The translations under genes and the position numbers were made by a program. A stretch of DNA of 64,000 nucleotides. Origin: Rhizobium brockwellii. Lineage in GTDB: Bacteria; Pseudomonadota; Alphaproteobacteria; Rhizobiales; Rhizobiaceae. Of the stretch, positions 33,550-42,790 are shown piece after piece. Location: assembly GCF_000769405.2 (NCBI RefSeq), contig NZ_CP053440.1:62001-126000 (forward strand). Direction: 5' to 3'. The notes beneath the pieces were generated by a model, which was not told where the DNA came from, did not search any database, and saw only the letters and a program-made list of their open reading frames with translations. The first letter of the stretch is position 1. Each line of letters starts with the position of its first letter.

Positions 33550-34392
33550 TCAGGAGCGCCCTCCGGCGCCCTTGGCGATGACCACGTTGATATCTCTGGA
33601 CCGCATGCGGTCGATATGCACCGGCTGGGTCTTTTCGTCGACGATGACGACGTCGAACTCATCCAGTGCTGCGAAACTGTGGAGTGCACGCCGTTCGAAC
33701 TTGGTATGATCGGCAAGCAGGATGCGTTTTACGGAACAATCGAACATGGCGCGCTTGGTATCGACTGTCTCAGGGGACTGGTGCAGCACCGTGCCGTCGC
33801 TGATCGCAGACATCGAGATGAATGCGACATCGGCCCTGAGAGCCTTTATCTCGTTGATGGTCATGCGGCCCATGAAGGCATTGCACCAATTGTAATATTG
33901 GCCGCCGAGGGCGAGCAGCGTCACGTCGTGCAGGCCCGTTAGCGCATTCATCAGCGTCAGGGAATTGGTGATTGCGGTGACCGGCGCCTTCGAAGGCAGA
34001 TGTGCCGCCATCTGAAGAACCGTGGTCGAGTCGTCGAAAAAGATTGCCTGCCCCGGTTCGACGAATTGCATTGCCGCCTCGGCGATCAGCTTCTTTTCGG
34101 CTGACTGACGGTTGGAGCGGTAGACGTCGCTGGATTCGATGAGATTGGTCGCCGCCGCAGTGACGATACCGCGCGTCTTCCTGAAGAGGCCGCGGCTGAC
34201 GAGTTCATCGACATCGCGGTGAGCCGTCATCAGGCTGATCCCAAAGCGGTCCGTCAGGTCTTCAATCCGCATCGAGCCTTCACCCATCACGGCCTCTGCA
34301 ATCATGCGGCGGCGCGCGATCTGGCGCGTCTGCCGGCTGTCGCTGGTGAGCTGGTCCAACAGATCGTCGTCCCGGCTGGTCTTCTGTGTCAC
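33550..34392 (-). CDS. DeoR-family transcriptional regulator
   Basis: This 280-residue regulator has an N-terminal DeoR winged helix (about 27-80: RRRMIAEAVMGEGSMRIEDL, then GISLMTAHRDVDELVSRG) and a sugar-phosphate-sensing domain with DDSTTVLQMAAHLP and TLLALGGQYYNWCNAF. The start is GTG 34392. It is followed by the kinase and dehydrogenase genes, so it probably controls that second module. It differs clearly from the DeoR regulator at 44830. Confidence 0.87.
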   Translation of the reverse strand: MTQKTSRDDDLLDQLTSDSRQTRQIARRRMIAEAVMGEGSMRIEDLTDRFGISLMTAHRDVDELVSRGLFRKTRGIVTAAATNLIESSDVYRSNRQSAEKKLIAEAAMQFVEPGQAIFFDDSTTVLQMAAHLPSKAPVTAITNSLTLMNALTGLHDVTLLALGGQYYNWCNAFMGRMTINEIKALRADVAFISMSAISDGTVLHQSPETVDTKRAMFDCSVKRILLADHTKFERRALHSFAALDEFDVVIVDEKTQPVHIDRMRSRDINVVIAKGAGGRS

Positions 34393-34511
34393 GGGTCACC
34401 CCTGTCGCTGAATTATGGATCCCAGCTTCGTACAGTGATTGCCGCGCCAAGGCAAAAAGGCGAAGCGCAACCGGCGGTGGATCGTCGGCCATCGCTTCCA
34501 GCATGAAAATG

Positions 34512-34533
34512 AGGGCGCTCTTGCGAGCGCCCT
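34512..34533 (-). terminator. Terminator-like hairpin after eryG
   Basis: The arms AGGGCGCTC (34512-34520) and GAGCGCCCT (34525-34533) pair perfectly around TTGC, 7 bases after the eryG stop. Read leftward, it is followed by CATTTTC, a weak T tract. It could end or attenuate the transport transcript before the deoR-kinase-dehydrogenase module and keep EryG mRNA abundant. Confidence 0.65.
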
Positions 34534-34540
34534 TTACCGT

Positions 34541-35488
34541 TTACTGCGCCAGGACGAACGGGCCGGTGTACTTGTCGATGTTGTCCTTGGTGATCAACAG
34601 GCAATCGAAGAGCTGCTTCTCGCTCTTGGCACCCGTGTTACCCGTCTTGATCAGGCTGTCGGCCTGCTTGACGGCTTCTTCGGAGAAGACGGCAACCGGT
34701 TGGAGGACGGTGTATTGGAGTTCGCCCGCCTTGATGGCAGCAACGGCATCCGGCGAACCGTCAAAGCCGCCGACCTTCACATTGGCGAGCTTGCCGGCTT
34801 CCTTGAGTGCGGCGATCGCACCGAGCGCCATTTCGTCATTGCCCGAGATGACGCCGACGATATCCGGGTTGGCCTGCAGCATGGACTGCATCTTGTTGTG
34901 GCCCTGGGTGCGGTCCCAGTTGGCAACTTCCTTGGCGACCTTCTTCAGATCCGGATACTGCGAAAGGACAGTCTCGTAGCCATTCGACCGCGTCGCGGCG
35001 TTGTTGTCGGACGGAGCGCCGAAGAGTTCCGCATAATTGCCCTTGTCGCCGATCGCTTCGACCCATTGCTGCGCGCCGAGGGCGGCACCCTGGGCGTTGT
35101 TGGAAACAAGCTGCGCCTTCGCCAGGCCTTCCTGGTTGATTTCGGCGTTGACGAGGATGACCGGGATGCCGGCAGCAACGGCCTTCTTGACCGCACCGAC
35201 GGAACCGTCGGCATTTGCCGGGTCGAGGATGATCGCCACCGACTTGTTGGTGATCGCCGTATCGATCAGGTTGCTTTCGGTGTTGGTGTCACCCTTGTGG
35301 GCGTTGACCGAGGCCGTGTAGCCCAGCTTTTCGGCAGTTGCCTTGGCGACATTGCCTTCCGTCAGCCAATAGGGATTCGACGGATCGTTGACGATGATCG
35401 TCATCATGCCCGCTGCCCAAGCCGAGCTTGCAAGAAGCGGTGCTACGGCCGCGGCGGCCAGAAGTATGCGCATGCCTTTCTTAAACAT
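34541..35488 (-). CDS. eryG: Erythritol ABC transporter substrate-binding protein
   Basis: This 315-residue RbsB-type protein has a Sec signal peptide (MFKKGMRILLAAAAVAPLLA, cleavage after about residue 25). The binding-domain motifs are NDPSNPYWLTEGNVAKATAE, DPANADGSVGAVKKAVAAGI and ISGNDEMALGAIAALKEAG. It is the periplasmic receptor for the EryE-EryF importer. The assignment to erythritol rests on position next to eryABCD in the arrangement described for R. leguminosarum; related systems also carry adonitol and arabitol. Confidence 0.88.
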   Translation of the reverse strand: MFKKGMRILLAAAAVAPLLASSAWAAGMMTIIVNDPSNPYWLTEGNVAKATAEKLGYTASVNAHKGDTNTESNLIDTAITNKSVAIILDPANADGSVGAVKKAVAAGIPVILVNAEINQEGLAKAQLVSNNAQGAALGAQQWVEAIGDKGNYAELFGAPSDNNAATRSNGYETVLSQYPDLKKVAKEVANWDRTQGHNKMQSMLQANPDIVGVISGNDEMALGAIAALKEAGKLANVKVGGFDGSPDAVAAIKAGELQYTVLQPVAVFSEEAVKQADSLIKTGNTGAKSEKQLFDCLLITKDNIDKYTGPFVLAQ

Positions 35489-35600
35489 AGTCTCTCTCCC
35501 ATTCGTGAGCTCAGTTATTGCCGGTGATCCGGCGTTGCTTTCCCCAATCGGCTTTCCTGGACTCCAGCCTGCCGTCGTGGATAAGTTTCGGTCTCAGCCG

Positions 35601-36653
35601 TCAGGACGATTTGACCCGGCGGCCGTATTGGATGCTGTTCATGAGGACGGCGAGAACGATCACAGCGCCGGTAAATACGGTCTGCCAGTAGGCCGAGACG
35701 CCGATGATCACGAGGCCGTCCGAAAGGAAGCCGATGACGAAGGCGCCGAGCATGGTGCCGCGAACCGTACCGCGGCCGCCGGTCAGCGCCGCGCCGCCGA
35801 TGACCACGGCTGCGATCGCCGTCAGTTCGTAGGTTGTGCCTGCCGTCGGACCGGCGGAGGTCAGCTGCGAGGAGAGGACCAGGCCGGCGATCGCGGCACA
35901 GACGCCCGAAAGCACATAGACGATGATCTTCACGCGCTTGACCGGGACGCCGGAGAGGTCGGCGGCACGCTCGTTGCCACCTGAGGCGTAGAGCCAGCGG
36001 CCGAAGGCGGTGCGGCTCAGCACGATGCCGCAAACGATGGCGAGAACCGCAAGCACGATGACCCCGATCGGAATGCCTGCTAGCCGGTTGAAGCCGAGCC
36101 AGTCGAAGCCGGTATTGCCGAGTTCCGGACGGCCGCCGAGATTATTGTAGGTCAGGCCGTTGGTCATCAGCAGCGCGATACCGCGGGCCACGTAGAGCAC
36201 GCCGAGTGAGGCGACGAAGGCCGGCACCTTGAGATAGGCGATCAGCACGCCGTTGACCGCACCGACCAGCGCACCGAGCGCACATGTGATGACGACGACG
36301 GCCCAGACCGGCGGATAGAGGATGACGCCGAAATAGGTGAGCGTGACGCCGTGCATCAGGAAACCGGCGATGCAACCTGCAAGCCCCAGCGTCGAGCCGA
36401 CCGACAGGTCGATGCCGCCATTCAGGATGACGAGCAGCATGCCGATCGCCAGAATGCCGAAGATCGCGACGTGCGACGCCATGATCAGGAAGTTGTTCAG
36501 CGTGAAGTAATAGGGCGACAGGAACGAGAAGACCGCGATGATGACGATCAGCGCGAAGAAGGCCCGGCCCTCCAGGATGAGACGCACGATATTGGTATTG
36601 CGCTTCGGCCCGCTGGAAACTGATTTCTTTTCGGTGACGTTCGTGACTGACAT
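35601..36653 (-). CDS. eryF: Erythritol ABC transporter permease
   Basis: This 350-residue RbsC-type permease has about 10 helices, with MLLVILNGGIDLSVGSTLGL and AAVVIGGAALTGGRGTVRGT as family contact motifs. A single permease serving a double ATPase implies a homodimer. GGAGC lies upstream of ATG 36653. It is between eryE (22 bases upstream) and eryG. Confidence 0.88.
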   Translation of the reverse strand: MSVTNVTEKKSVSSGPKRNTNIVRLILEGRAFFALIVIIAVFSFLSPYYFTLNNFLIMASHVAIFGILAIGMLLVILNGGIDLSVGSTLGLAGCIAGFLMHGVTLTYFGVILYPPVWAVVVITCALGALVGAVNGVLIAYLKVPAFVASLGVLYVARGIALLMTNGLTYNNLGGRPELGNTGFDWLGFNRLAGIPIGVIVLAVLAIVCGIVLSRTAFGRWLYASGGNERAADLSGVPVKRVKIIVYVLSGVCAAIAGLVLSSQLTSAGPTAGTTYELTAIAAVVIGGAALTGGRGTVRGTMLGAFVIGFLSDGLVIIGVSAYWQTVFTGAVIVLAVLMNSIQYGRRVKSS

Positions 36654-36675
36654 AATCAGTGCTCCATAATCCAGG

Positions 36676-38220
36676 CTAGTGCGCGATCACGGCTTCGCCG
36701 GAGGCGGCCATGATCTTTTCCTTGGTGACATCCGAGCCGAACTCGGCCGATATCCTGCCACGGTGCATGACGATGATGCGGTGTGCGATACTCAGGCATT
36801 CATTGACTTCGGACGTCGAATAGATGACCGCCAATCCCTGCTTGGCGCGCTCCGCGAGCAATTTGAAAACTTCCGCCTTGGCGCCGATGTCGATGCCGCG
36901 GCTTGGCTCATCGAGCAAGATGACCTTCGGCTGGGTTGCCAGCATCTTGCCGATGACGACTTTCTGCTGGTTGCCGCCGGAGAGCGAGCCGATCGAAGCC
37001 GCACCGCCATCGGTTTTCACATGCACCCGCCGGATCGCGTCATTGACGAGATCGCGCTCCCGATGGCCGGAGGTGAAAAGCCCTTTGGTGAAGGCGCGGA
37101 TACTCGCAAGCGACAGATTGGAACCGACCGTCATCGTCTGGACGAGGCCGTCTCGCTGGCGATCTTCGGGAACAAGCACGAGACCGCTGGCAATGCGCCT
37201 GGCGATGCTGAGCCCACTGACGTCCTGTCCTTCGAGCAGAACTTGTCCGCCACTTGCGCGCAAACGTCCGGCAATGCATTCGAGCAATTCCGTGCGCCCG
37301 GCGCCCATCAGCCCGTAGATGCAGACGATCTCACCGGCACGCACCTTGAGAGACAGACGATCGACTGCATTATAGGCAGCGCCGGAGGGGCCGGGGACAC
37401 TGAGGTTTTCGATGGAAAGCGAGACGTCACCGAACGGGTGACCTTGCGGCGGGCTGCCAAGGTCGAAGTTCTCGCCGACCATGTTGCGGACGATCCATTC
37501 GAGATCGATATCCTTGCGCTCGGCATAGGCCGTCATGTTTCCGTCGCGCAGAACGACGGCGTGATTGGTGATCTGCAGCGCCTCTTCCAGATGATGCGAG
37601 ATGTAGACGATCGACACGCCGCGGCTCGTCAGGTCGTGGATGACCTTGAAGAGCACTTCCACTTCCGTCGCACTCAGCGCCGAGGTCGGCTCGTCCATGA
37701 TCAGGATGCGGGAATTGACGGAGAGGGCTCGTGCAATCTCGACGATCTGCTGCTGGCCGAGGCGAAGATCCTCGACGCGCGTCAGCGGATCGATGTCTTC
37801 CTCGAGCTCTTCCATGAGCGCCCGGGTCTGACGCTCCTCTTCAGCGAAGTCGACGACACCGCCCTTGATGATCTCCCGGCCCATGAAAATATTGTCACGA
37901 ACACTGAGATTGGGGGCGAGACTGAGCTCCTGGTGAATGATCGAGATGCCGCACTCGCGCGCATGGGTCGACGAGCTAAAGCTGATCGGCGAGCCGTCGA
38001 GAATGATCTCGCCGGAGCTTGGCTGCGCCACACCCGAAAGGATCTTCATCAAGGTCGACTTGCCCGCGCCGTTCTCTCCGAACAGCGTTGTGACCTGGCC
38101 GCGATGGATGTCGAAGTTCACTCCCTTGAGGGCGTGAACGCTGCCGTAGGATTTTGCGATGTTGCGGGCAGCGAGAACGACCTCGCCTTTCGCCCCGTTG
38201 CTGCGTTGCGGCTGGCTCAT
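36676..38220 (-). CDS. eryE: Erythritol ABC transporter ATP-binding protein
   Basis: This 514-residue protein has two ATPase domains. The first has Walker A GENGAGKS (48-55) and ILIMDEPTSALS. The second has the degenerate loop GLMGAGRTELLE, an intact signature LSGGNQQKVVIGKM and Walker B VILLDEPSRGIDIGAKAE. The start overlaps the DUF2291 stop by four bases. It drives polyol import with EryF and EryG. Confidence 0.9.
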   Translation of the reverse strand: MSQPQRSNGAKGEVVLAARNIAKSYGSVHALKGVNFDIHRGQVTTLFGENGAGKSTLMKILSGVAQPSSGEIILDGSPISFSSSTHARECGISIIHQELSLAPNLSVRDNIFMGREIIKGGVVDFAEEERQTRALMEELEEDIDPLTRVEDLRLGQQQIVEIARALSVNSRILIMDEPTSALSATEVEVLFKVIHDLTSRGVSIVYISHHLEEALQITNHAVVLRDGNMTAYAERKDIDLEWIVRNMVGENFDLGSPPQGHPFGDVSLSIENLSVPGPSGAAYNAVDRLSLKVRAGEIVCIYGLMGAGRTELLECIAGRLRASGGQVLLEGQDVSGLSIARRIASGLVLVPEDRQRDGLVQTMTVGSNLSLASIRAFTKGLFTSGHRERDLVNDAIRRVHVKTDGGAASIGSLSGGNQQKVVIGKMLATQPKVILLDEPSRGIDIGAKAEVFKLLAERAKQGLAVIYSTSEVNECLSIAHRIIVMHRGRISAEFGSDVTKEKIMAASGEAVIAH

Positions 38221-38873
38221 TTGAGCTCGACCTTCACCGGCGTGACGAGCCAGTTCTTCGGGTTGATGAGCTTGAAGACGCCGACCACGGTCGCCTGCTT
38301 TCCGTCCAGGGCGTCAGCATCCAGGCCTGCGAAAACCGCCTTCTTCATCTCGTTATTGATGGCCGAGCCGGCATCCTGATACTGGATCTGGTTGGTAAAC
38401 TGGCCGAATTCGATGGTGCCGGTTGCATCGCGGAGGTCCGTGCCGTTGACCGCAGGGCCGGTCTGGACACGGACCACCGTCTCGGGAGGCAACCCATCGA
38501 TCTTCATTTCGTTGGTGTTCGACTTGCGGGCGCCGAAAACGCCCGTCAGCGTGACGGGAATGACCGGTCCGGTGCTCGTCGCAGTGCCGTATTTCTCGGC
38601 CGCCGCCTTCTTGTCGGCGGCAATGGCGGCCGCGAGATCGGCGGCCGCAACGGCCCGCTCCTCGACATTTGCCTTGATCTTCGGGAACTGCTCGGCGCCG
38701 AAGGTTTCTGGAGAGAATGCCTGCTGGCGGACATCGTTTTCGGAACCGATCTTGACGACCGTCGTATCGAACGCGATCGCTGCAACGACGACCACCGCCA
38801 ACGCCGCGCTGACAAGGAGCCCGCGATTGCCGCTGCTCGGCTTTGATGCTGCATGATCGGGCGAGGTACTCAT
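38217..38873 (-). CDS. DUF2291 family protein, single membrane anchor
   Basis: This 218-residue protein has a short cytoplasmic N-terminus, one transmembrane helix (GLLVSAALAVVVVAAIAFDT, about 18-37) and a periplasmic domain of about 180 residues with FSPETFGAEQFPKIKANVEE and IEFGQFTNQIQYQDAGSAIN. The family is known mainly from sugar-importer operons and has no established biochemical role that I know of. It is the first gene of the leftward transport operon and overlaps eryE by four bases. ATG 38873 has a weak ribosome site. Confidence 0.82.
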   Translation of the reverse strand: MSTSPDHAASKPSSGNRGLLVSAALAVVVVAAIAFDTTVVKIGSENDVRQQAFSPETFGAEQFPKIKANVEERAVAAADLAAAIAADKKAAAEKYGTATSTGPVIPVTLTGVFGARKSNTNEMKIDGLPPETVVRVQTGPAVNGTDLRDATGTIEFGQFTNQIQYQDAGSAINNEMKKAVFAGLDADALDGKQATVVGVFKLINPKNWLVTPVKVELK

Positions 38874-39661
38874 GTCTGGACGGCCTTTGGCTTGGAATGG
38901 CAAGATGGAGAGCGCTAGCGCGATGATGATCGCAGGCGCGCTGAAGCATTGCGCCGCACCGGAACAGAAACCGGCGGGCCACCCGCAAGAGCGCAACTCT
39001 GGACGAAAATTCGCATTGGAAGCCTCCTCAACAAGACCGGCGGGTGTCTCCTCCAACCGCCTGAGCCTGCAAATTCTCCATCAGGAAGCGCACTTCCGTG
39101 ATAGAAGTATGTTACTTATGCCGTAAATGATGTTATATATTTTATAAACTGTCAACGGCACTTTCGCGGCAACTCGACTGAAATGCACGACCTCACATCT
39201 TGTTCATCACGCTGCGGTGCAGCAAAAAGTGACAGCAAATGCAGACGACTTCACGCTTGTCATTCTACCGAATTATGGCAACATCTCTCTGTTTTAAATG
39301 CAAAATTTTACAGATCGAGCATTGCGCGCATTACCGTTTTCGATGCTGCACGCCGATAGCCAGGTGGCGCGGAAGTAAACTCCTCGCTCTCTCATTTTAG
39401 ATGAAAAAAATTACATCGCCAGAAAAATCTTACTGGCATTGTGGTATCTTTATGTTATGTTTTCGAGCGAAGTTAGGGAGGTTTCGGCTGCACGCCAGAT
39501 CTGGGATTTGCCAAAGGCGGCGCGCTTGCCGCTACCCGTTAAAGGACCGAGGTTGGCAGCCGGATGACATCCCAGAGTTTAGGGATCGGGAGGACTTCAG
39601 ATGAATTTGATGTGCGTATTGCCTGCCGCGGCGCTTGTGATGGTGGCGAGATAGGCCTGCA
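38874..39661. promoter_or_regulatory. Divergent regulatory region between the two ery operons
   Basis: These 788 bases have no convincing gene. They are much more AT-rich than the surroundings, especially 39110-39150 and 39290-39470. ATGTT occurs at 39110 and 39131, exactly 21 bases apart, and as a tandem ATGTTATGTT at 39452-39461; AACAT is also present near 39273. The same pentamer recurs in front of the deoR gene at 44.8 kb. These are candidate sites for the DeoR or EryD regulators. Confidence 0.45.
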
Positions 39662-41236
39662 ATGACATCGACCCAGAAGATCATCATTGGCATAGATGCC
39701 GGCACCTCGGTCATCAAGGCCGTCGCCTTCGATCTGTCCGGACGCCAGATTGCCACGGCCTCCGTTCGCAACAGATACACCACCGGAGACGATGGCTCGG
39801 CAACGCAGTCGCTCGATCAGACCTGGCTCGATTGCGCCAGTGCGTTGCGTGGTCTCGGCGAAAATGTCCCTGATCTTGCGTCACGCACCGCAGCCATCGC
39901 CGTCACCGGACAGGGCGACGGCACATGGCTCGTCGGCCGCGGCAATAGGCCGGTTGCCGATGCCTGGCTGTGGCTCGACGCGCGCGCCGCGCCGACAGTC
40001 ACGTCGCTTGCCGGCGGAACCCAGAACCGTGCCCGCTTCGAAGCAACCGGCACCGGCCTCAACACTTGCCAGCAGGGCGCGCAGCTTGCCCATATGGACC
40101 GCTTCACGCCGGATCTTCTCGATCGGGCGGAGACGGCGCTGCACTGCAAGGACTGGCTCTATCTCAACCTCACAGGCGTGCGGGCAACCGATCCATCGGA
40201 GGCGAGTTTCACCTTCGGCAATTTCAGGACGCGCCAGTATGATGCCGTCGTGATCGACGCGCTCGGCCTTGACCACAGACGCAGGCTCCTGCCCGAAATC
40301 ATCGACGGCAGCGAGATCAGCCACCCGCTGGCATCGGAGGCGGCGAAGGCCTGCGGGCTTCTTGCCGGAACGCCGGTCTGTCTCGGCTATGTCGACATGG
40401 TGATGACGGCGCTTGGTGCAGGCGTGCGCAGCGGCGCTCGCAACGCCGCCTGCTCGACGATCGGCTCGACCGGCGTGCACTTGCGCGCCAAGTCCGTTGC
40501 CGACGTTCAGTTCAATCGTGAGGGCACCGGCTATGTGATCGCCCTGCCCATCCCCGGCATCGTCACTCAGGTCCAGACGAATATGGGCGCCACGATCAAC
40601 ATCGACTGGATCCTCGACGTCGCCGCCTATCTGATGGCCGAGGCCGGCAAGCCTGCTTCGCATGCAGACCTCATTGCGCGCATCGACGGCTGGTTTGCAG
40701 AAAGCCGACCGGGGTCGGTACTTTACCATCCCTATATTTCCGAAGCGGGCGAACGTGGGCCTTTCGTCAACGCCAATGCGCGCGCGGGCTTCACCGGGCT
40801 TTCGATGCGTCACGGCTTCCCCGACTTGCTGCGCAGCGTGGTCGAAGGGTTAGGGCTTGCCACGCGCGACTGCTACGCGGCGATGGGTGCGATGCCCGAA
40901 GAGCTGCGGGTCACGGGTGGGGCAACACGCTCCATCGCTCTTCGCCGTTCACTCTCGGCCGCCGTTAACGCACCGATCCGCCAGTCGCGCCGCGAAGAGA
41001 CGGGGGCGGCCGGCGTGGCGATGATGGCCGCGGTGGCTGTCGGCGTCTATTCCAGCATGGACGATTGCATAGCCGACTGGGTGACGCCGCTGCTCGGCGA
41101 TCCGGAGACAACGGACGCCAGCGAGGCCCATCGGTTCGACCGGCTCTTTTCCGCCTATACCGATGTGCGCCAGGCAATGGCGCCCGCCTGGGATAAGCTT
41201 GCCGAAGCCGCGACGACGTCGCCGCTGGGCGCGTAA
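39662..41236 (+). CDS. eryA: Erythritol kinase EryA
   Basis: This 524-residue FGGY kinase starts MTSTQKIIIGIDAGTSVIKA, with the ATP phosphate loop, and has AVTGQGDGTWLVGRGNRPVA and a C-terminal VVEGLGLATRDCYAAMGAMP and LRVTGGATRSIALRRSLSAA. EryA phosphorylates erythritol to L-erythritol 4-phosphate, the first step established in Brucella and rhizobia. It begins the rightward operon eryA-eryB-eryC-eryD-deoR-tpiB-rpiB; the gap to eryB is 31 bases. Confidence 0.93.
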   Translation: MTSTQKIIIGIDAGTSVIKAVAFDLSGRQIATASVRNRYTTGDDGSATQSLDQTWLDCASALRGLGENVPDLASRTAAIAVTGQGDGTWLVGRGNRPVADAWLWLDARAAPTVTSLAGGTQNRARFEATGTGLNTCQQGAQLAHMDRFTPDLLDRAETALHCKDWLYLNLTGVRATDPSEASFTFGNFRTRQYDAVVIDALGLDHRRRLLPEIIDGSEISHPLASEAAKACGLLAGTPVCLGYVDMVMTALGAGVRSGARNAACSTIGSTGVHLRAKSVADVQFNREGTGYVIALPIPGIVTQVQTNMGATINIDWILDVAAYLMAEAGKPASHADLIARIDGWFAESRPGSVLYHPYISEAGERGPFVNANARAGFTGLSMRHGFPDLLRSVVEGLGLATRDCYAAMGAMPEELRVTGGATRSIALRRSLSAAVNAPIRQSRREETGAAGVAMMAAVAVGVYSSMDDCIADWVTPLLGDPETTDASEAHRFDRLFSAYTDVRQAMAPAWDKLAEAATTSPLGA

Positions 41237-41267
41237 TTCTGATGCAGCAGGATCGAAGGAGCATGAC

Positions 41268-42779
41268 ATGACTGAACTCGAACTCCTGGATCTCTTCGTC
41301 ATCGGCGGAGGCATCAACGGCGCGGGGATAGCACGCGATGCTGCCGGCCGCGGCCTGAAGGTCGTGCTGTGCGAAAAGGACGATCTGGCCCAGGGAACCT
41401 CGTCGCGCTCGGGCAAGCTGGTGCATGGCGGCCTGCGTTACCTCGAATATTACGAATTCCGCTTGGTACGTGAGGCGCTGATCGAGCGTGAAGTGCTGCT
41501 CAATGCCGCGCCGCATATCATCTGGCCGATGCGCTTCGTCCTGCCGCACAGCCCTGAGGATCGCCCCGCATGGCTCGTGCGGCTCGGCCTTTTCCTCTAC
41601 GATCATCTCGGCGGCCGCAAGAAGTTGCCTGGGACGCGCACGCTCAACCTGCTCCGCGACCCGGAAGGCACGCCGATCCTCGATCAATACACACGCGGCT
41701 TTGAATATTCCGATTGCTGGGTCGACGACGCCCGCCTCGTGACCTTGAATGCGGTCAGCGCAGCGGAAAACGGCGCTCTGGTACTGACCCGCTCGCCGGC
41801 CGTGTCGGCCCGTCGCGAGAATGGCGGTTGGACCGTGGTCACCAAAAGCAACGCCACGGGAGAGACGCGAACCTTCCGTGCCAAATGTCTAGTGAACTGC
41901 GCCGGCCCCTGGGTGATGGACATCATCAATCGCGTCGCTGGTTCGAACTCCGGCCGCAACGTCCGCCTCGTCAAGGGCAGCCACATCATCGTGCCGAAGT
42001 TCTGGGCGGGCGCCAATGCCTATCTGGTGCAGAACCACGACAAACGCGTCATTTTCATCAATCCCTACGAGGGCGACAAGGCGCTGATTGGGACGACCGA
42101 TATCGCGTACGAAGGCCGGGCCGAGGATGTTGCCGCCGACGAGACGGAGATCGAGTATCTGCTCAAGGCGGTCAATCGCTACTTCAAGGAAAAGCTGCGT
42201 CGGCAGGATGTGCTGCACAGCTTCTCCGGCGTGCGTCCGCTGTTTGACGATGGGAAGGGTAATCCGTCCGCCGTTACCCGCGACTATGTCTTCGATCTCG
42301 ACGAGTCAGGCGGCGCTCCGCTGCTCAACGTCTTCGGCGGCAAGATCACCACATTTCGCGAGCTCGCCGAACGCGGCATGCAGCGCCTGAAGCACATCTT
42401 CCCGAACATGGGAGGCGACTGGACGGAGAAAGCGCCGCTGCCCGGCGGCGAAATTCCGAATGCCGATTACGAGAGCTTTGCCAATAGCCTGCGCGATATC
42501 TATCCCTGGATGCCGCGCAAGCTCGTGCATCACTACGGCCGTCTCTATGGCGCCCGCGCCAGGAATGTGGTTGCCGGCGCGACGGGCTTAGAAGCGCTCG
42601 GGCGGCATTTCGGCGGACAGCTCTACGAGGCCGAGGCCCGCTATCTCGTCGCCACGGAATGGGCCGAAACGGCCGACGACATCCTCTATCGCCGCACCAA
42701 ACACTATCTCCATCTGAACGAAGCGGAGCGCGCGGTCTTTGGCGAGTGGTTTGCTTCCACCCGCCTTGCCGCCGCCTGA
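41268..42779 (+). CDS. eryB: L-erythritol 4-phosphate dehydrogenase EryB
   Basis: This 503-residue GlpD-family FAD enzyme has the N-terminal motif LFVIGGGINGAGIARDAAGR, then GTSSRSGKLVHGGLRYLEYY and FGGKITTFRELAERGMQRL. EryB oxidises L-erythritol 4-phosphate to L-3-tetrulose 4-phosphate, feeding electrons to the quinone pool. ATG 41268 has AAGGAG five bases upstream; the frame is open far upstream into eryA, but that part is antisense-like noise. It is followed 11 bases later by eryC. Confidence 0.93.
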   Translation: MTELELLDLFVIGGGINGAGIARDAAGRGLKVVLCEKDDLAQGTSSRSGKLVHGGLRYLEYYEFRLVREALIEREVLLNAAPHIIWPMRFVLPHSPEDRPAWLVRLGLFLYDHLGGRKKLPGTRTLNLLRDPEGTPILDQYTRGFEYSDCWVDDARLVTLNAVSAAENGALVLTRSPAVSARRENGGWTVVTKSNATGETRTFRAKCLVNCAGPWVMDIINRVAGSNSGRNVRLVKGSHIIVPKFWAGANAYLVQNHDKRVIFINPYEGDKALIGTTDIAYEGRAEDVAADETEIEYLLKAVNRYFKEKLRRQDVLHSFSGVRPLFDDGKGNPSAVTRDYVFDLDESGGAPLLNVFGGKITTFRELAERGMQRLKHIFPNMGGDWTEKAPLPGGEIPNADYESFANSLRDIYPWMPRKLVHHYGRLYGARARNVVAGATGLEALGRHFGGQLYEAEARYLVATEWAETADDILYRRTKHYLHLNEAERAVFGEWFASTRLAAA

Positions 42780-42790
42780 AGGATGCCGCC

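Noticed and set aside
39401..39604. Short rightward frame of 67 codons in the ery divergent region
   Set aside because: No ribosome site, atypical composition and no family pattern; the region looks regulatory.
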